In this document: in pieces, positions 4,813-6,240 of the stretch
How the letters are laid out: every line of letters begins with the position of its first letter
How positions within the stretch are numbered: the stretch's first letter is position 1
Origin: Desulfamplus sp.
Lineage (GTDB): Bacteria > Desulfobacterota > Desulfobacteria > Desulfobacterales > Desulfobacteraceae
DNA length: 6,240 nucleotides
Reading direction: 5' to 3'
NCBI GenBank assembly: GCA_015232935.1
Contig: JADFYT010000146.1
Span: forward strand, 1 to 6,240
Made by a program: the position numbers and the translations under genes
Notes under the pieces: generated by a model
The model's input: the letters and a program-made list of their open reading frames with translations, nothing else
Told to the model about the DNA's origin: nothing
The model's database searches: none

Positions 4813-4851
4813 TGAAAGTCTATTGAGATATCTGTAATCACAAGACTTTCA
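4813..4851. repeat. 9-bp perfect inverted repeat upstream of the Gly-rich pair
   Basis: TGAAAGTCT (4813-4821) and AGACTTTCA (4843-4851) are perfect inverted copies separated by 21 bases. Inside lies a smaller perfect palindrome, AGATATCT (4826-4833). It is in the 99-bp gap between the transporter stop and the start at 4782. On the plus strand it is followed by ATTTTTCG, but no plus-strand gene ends here; on the minus strand there is no U-tract. An operator for the downstream pair, or an mRNA processing or stabilising structure, fits better than a terminator. Confidence 0.45.
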
Positions 4852-4861
4852 TTTTTCGTTG

Positions 4862-4875
4862 TGCCCATCAGGGCA
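4862..4875. terminator. Short GC hairpin just after the transporter stop
   Basis: TGCCC (4862-4866) and GGGCA (4871-4875) form a 5-bp GC-rich stem with a 4-base loop, beginning 7 bases after the transporter stop codon. There is no U-tract on the minus strand, so at most it is a weak terminator or a 3'-end stabiliser. Confidence 0.2.
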
Positions 4876-4881
4876 TGGCCG

Positions 4882-6237
4882 TTATCTCATGTTAAGCAAC
4901 AAGATATAAATATTTGAAATAATTAAAAAAACAATCGCTATAGGGATCCCTGCACCTGAAAATTGCCGAAAGGTAAATCTCGCACCTTGAGCCTTGCGAT
5001 ATCCATATCTCTGACTGAAATTTTCCACAAGGGTGGTTGCGACAGGTCCTGCCGTGGCACCGGTCAATGTTGCAGATGAGCCGGCCAGAACCCCAAGAGA
5101 GAGAGACCACCATATTATATTATGGGGAGGCACCGTGCCTATTCCCGCGACTATCGGGAAAAAAAGAGCTGTGGTTGGGCCAGCACTTAAAAAAGCCGTA
5201 ATAAAGGCAGCTACCCACATTACCACCATGCAGCACAACCAGGGCTTGCCCATCGAGATTTCCATGATGAAGCGTGTGACATACTGCATAAGTCCTGAGG
5301 CTTCAAGTCCTCCTACAATTATAAAAAGACCGGTAAAGAAAAAGACATCATTAAAAGATATCTGCCTGAGCAGTGCTGTTTTGTTCATGCCTGAAAAAAG
5401 ATAGACTGAAAGACCGCCGGTCAGTGCGATAGCAGAGGGGTTGAGCGAAAGCAGGTCAGAGAGGCTAAAGAGCATAAGCATGTGAACAAGTATAAAAAGT
5501 GCTCTTTTTATGGTTTTTCTCTCTCTTGCAGTAAATTTCGGCATGGTCAGTCTGTAAGTCAGTCTATCCCTGCTACTCTCACTTTTATCCTCATCCTCAT
5601 AACTGTTTTCATTGCCATTATCAGAAGGATTGTCAAAAAAAACGAGCCTGTACTTCAGACAGATCAGCATGACCGCAAAAAGTATCATGCAAATCGGCAT
5701 CATGAAGACTATAAACTGGTTAAATCCTATTCCGGCCTCCGAGGCTATCAGCATGTTCGGAAAATCACCTATCATGGTTGAGGCTCCGCCTATATTTGAT
5801 GATATTACCTCTCCGATAACTACGGGTCTTGGGTCAAAACCTATTCGTGCAGCCAGATTGAGAGTCATCGGGATAATAACCAGTATGGTGGTCAGATTAT
5901 TGACAAGAAGAGAAAATATATATGTGATAATGCAGAACATTATCAATATCTTTGTCCGGTCATTACCCGCCAGCTTGTAAATCCTGTATGCCACATAGTC
6001 AAAAAATCCCGCCTGATCCAGCGTGGTTGAGATGATATACATGCCGATCAAAAGCGATATGGTGTTCAATTTTATGGAAAAAAAAGCATCTACCGGAGAG
6101 TAGATCCCAAGAACTGAACCCACAAGTATCACAATAATGGCACAGAACATAACAGCCTGCATCCTGATCCCAATATTTTTGTAAATAACAAAAAACATGA
6201 ACGCTGCGAGTTTCAGGAAAATAAGCATGGCAACCAA
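4882..6237 (-). CDS. ArsB/NhaD/CitMHS-superfamily membrane transporter, MamN-like
   Basis: This inner-membrane protein has about 450 residues and ten or more hydrophobic helices. It belongs to the ion transporter superfamily that includes ArsB, NhaD, the P protein and MamN. First-half hallmarks are VNNLTTILVIIP (112-123) and GEVISSNIGGASTMIGDFPN (142-161), the re-entrant substrate motif. The second half has the pseudo-symmetric partners LSAGPTTALFFP and LAGSSATLTGATAGPVA. A central acidic loop is rich in Asp, Glu and Ser. MamN is proposed to move protons or ions out of the magnetosome lumen, which would favour mineral formation; here that role is inferred from context and N-terminal resemblance (FLKLAAF...LVGSVLGIYSP). 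The start at 6237 is a TTG; an ATG at 6228 is the likelier start if the gene is complete, but the frame is open to the window edge, so it may be truncated. Confidence 0.85.
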   Translation of the reverse strand: MVAMLIFLKLAAFMFFVIYKNIGIRMQAVMFCAIIVILVGSVLGIYSPVDAFFSIKLNTISLLIGMYIISTTLDQAGFFDYVAYRIYKLAGNDRTKILIMFCIITYIFSLLVNNLTTILVIIPMTLNLAARIGFDPRPVVIGEVISSNIGGASTMIGDFPNMLIASEAGIGFNQFIVFMMPICMILFAVMLICLKYRLVFFDNPSDNGNENSYEDEDKSESSRDRLTYRLTMPKFTARERKTIKRALFILVHMLMLFSLSDLLSLNPSAIALTGGLSVYLFSGMNKTALLRQISFNDVFFFTGLFIIVGGLEASGLMQYVTRFIMEISMGKPWLCCMVVMWVAAFITAFLSAGPTTALFFPIVAGIGTVPPHNIIWWSLSLGVLAGSSATLTGATAGPVATTLVENFSQRYGYRKAQGARFTFRQFSGAGIPIAIVFLIISNIYILLLNMR

Positions 6238-6240
6238 ACG

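Noticed and set aside
5033..5404. Plus-strand frames opposite the transporter gene (also 5482-5781 and 5612-5980)
   Set aside because: They are antisense to a gene with clear family motifs and show biased composition typical of reverse frames of hydrophobic proteins.

Overview
The window looks like part of a magnetosome gene cluster from a magnetotactic bacterium. The anchor is a full-length MamK-type bacterial actin (minus strand, 554-1609). Its sequence style, the small Mad-like genes of unknown family around it, the ferredoxin and the moderate AT content suggest a deltaproteobacterial (Desulfobacterota) or Nitrospirota magnetotactic bacterium rather than a Magnetospirillum. That placement is inference; no rRNA or other phylogenetic marker is present.

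Layout, right to left along the minus strand. 6237-4882 is a polytopic ArsB/NhaD/CitMHS-superfamily transporter resembling MamN, possibly cut at its 5' end by the window edge. After a 99-bp gap with a 9-bp inverted repeat come two overlapping genes (4782-4336 and 4343-3987). Both encode small proteins with a hydrophilic N-terminus, a Gly/Ala-rich membrane segment and a basic tail. A 101-bp gap with a candidate promoter and leader hairpin precedes a three-gene unit: a small membrane protein with split CxxC pairs (3885-3625), a HicA toxin (3604-3359) and a HicB antitoxin (3350-3138).

The only plus-strand gene is a four-cluster [4Fe-4S] ferredoxin (2645-3049). It has its own sigma70-like promoter at 2492-2519 and ends convergently with hicB. 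The 346-bp gap at 2299-2644 holds an 86-bp imperfect palindrome (2326-2411), this promoter and a leader of about 120 nt. The minus strand then resumes with a coiled-coil protein (2298-1756), MamK (1609-554) and a small helical charged protein (515-147). At the left edge, a TTGACA/TATAAA promoter overlapping a 14/19 Fur-box match points leftward at a gene that begins just before the window ends.

Read together: MamK would form the filament that aligns magnetosomes, and the coiled-coil and small helical proteins beside it are candidate filament partners. The two Gly-rich proteins and the transporter would sit in the magnetosome or cell membrane. The ferredoxin could carry electrons for iron redox chemistry. 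The Fur-like site would tie the downstream unit to iron status. HicAB is most simply an accessory addiction module within the island. Only MamK, HicA, HicB, the ferredoxin fold and the transporter superfamily are recognised with confidence; the other roles are inference.
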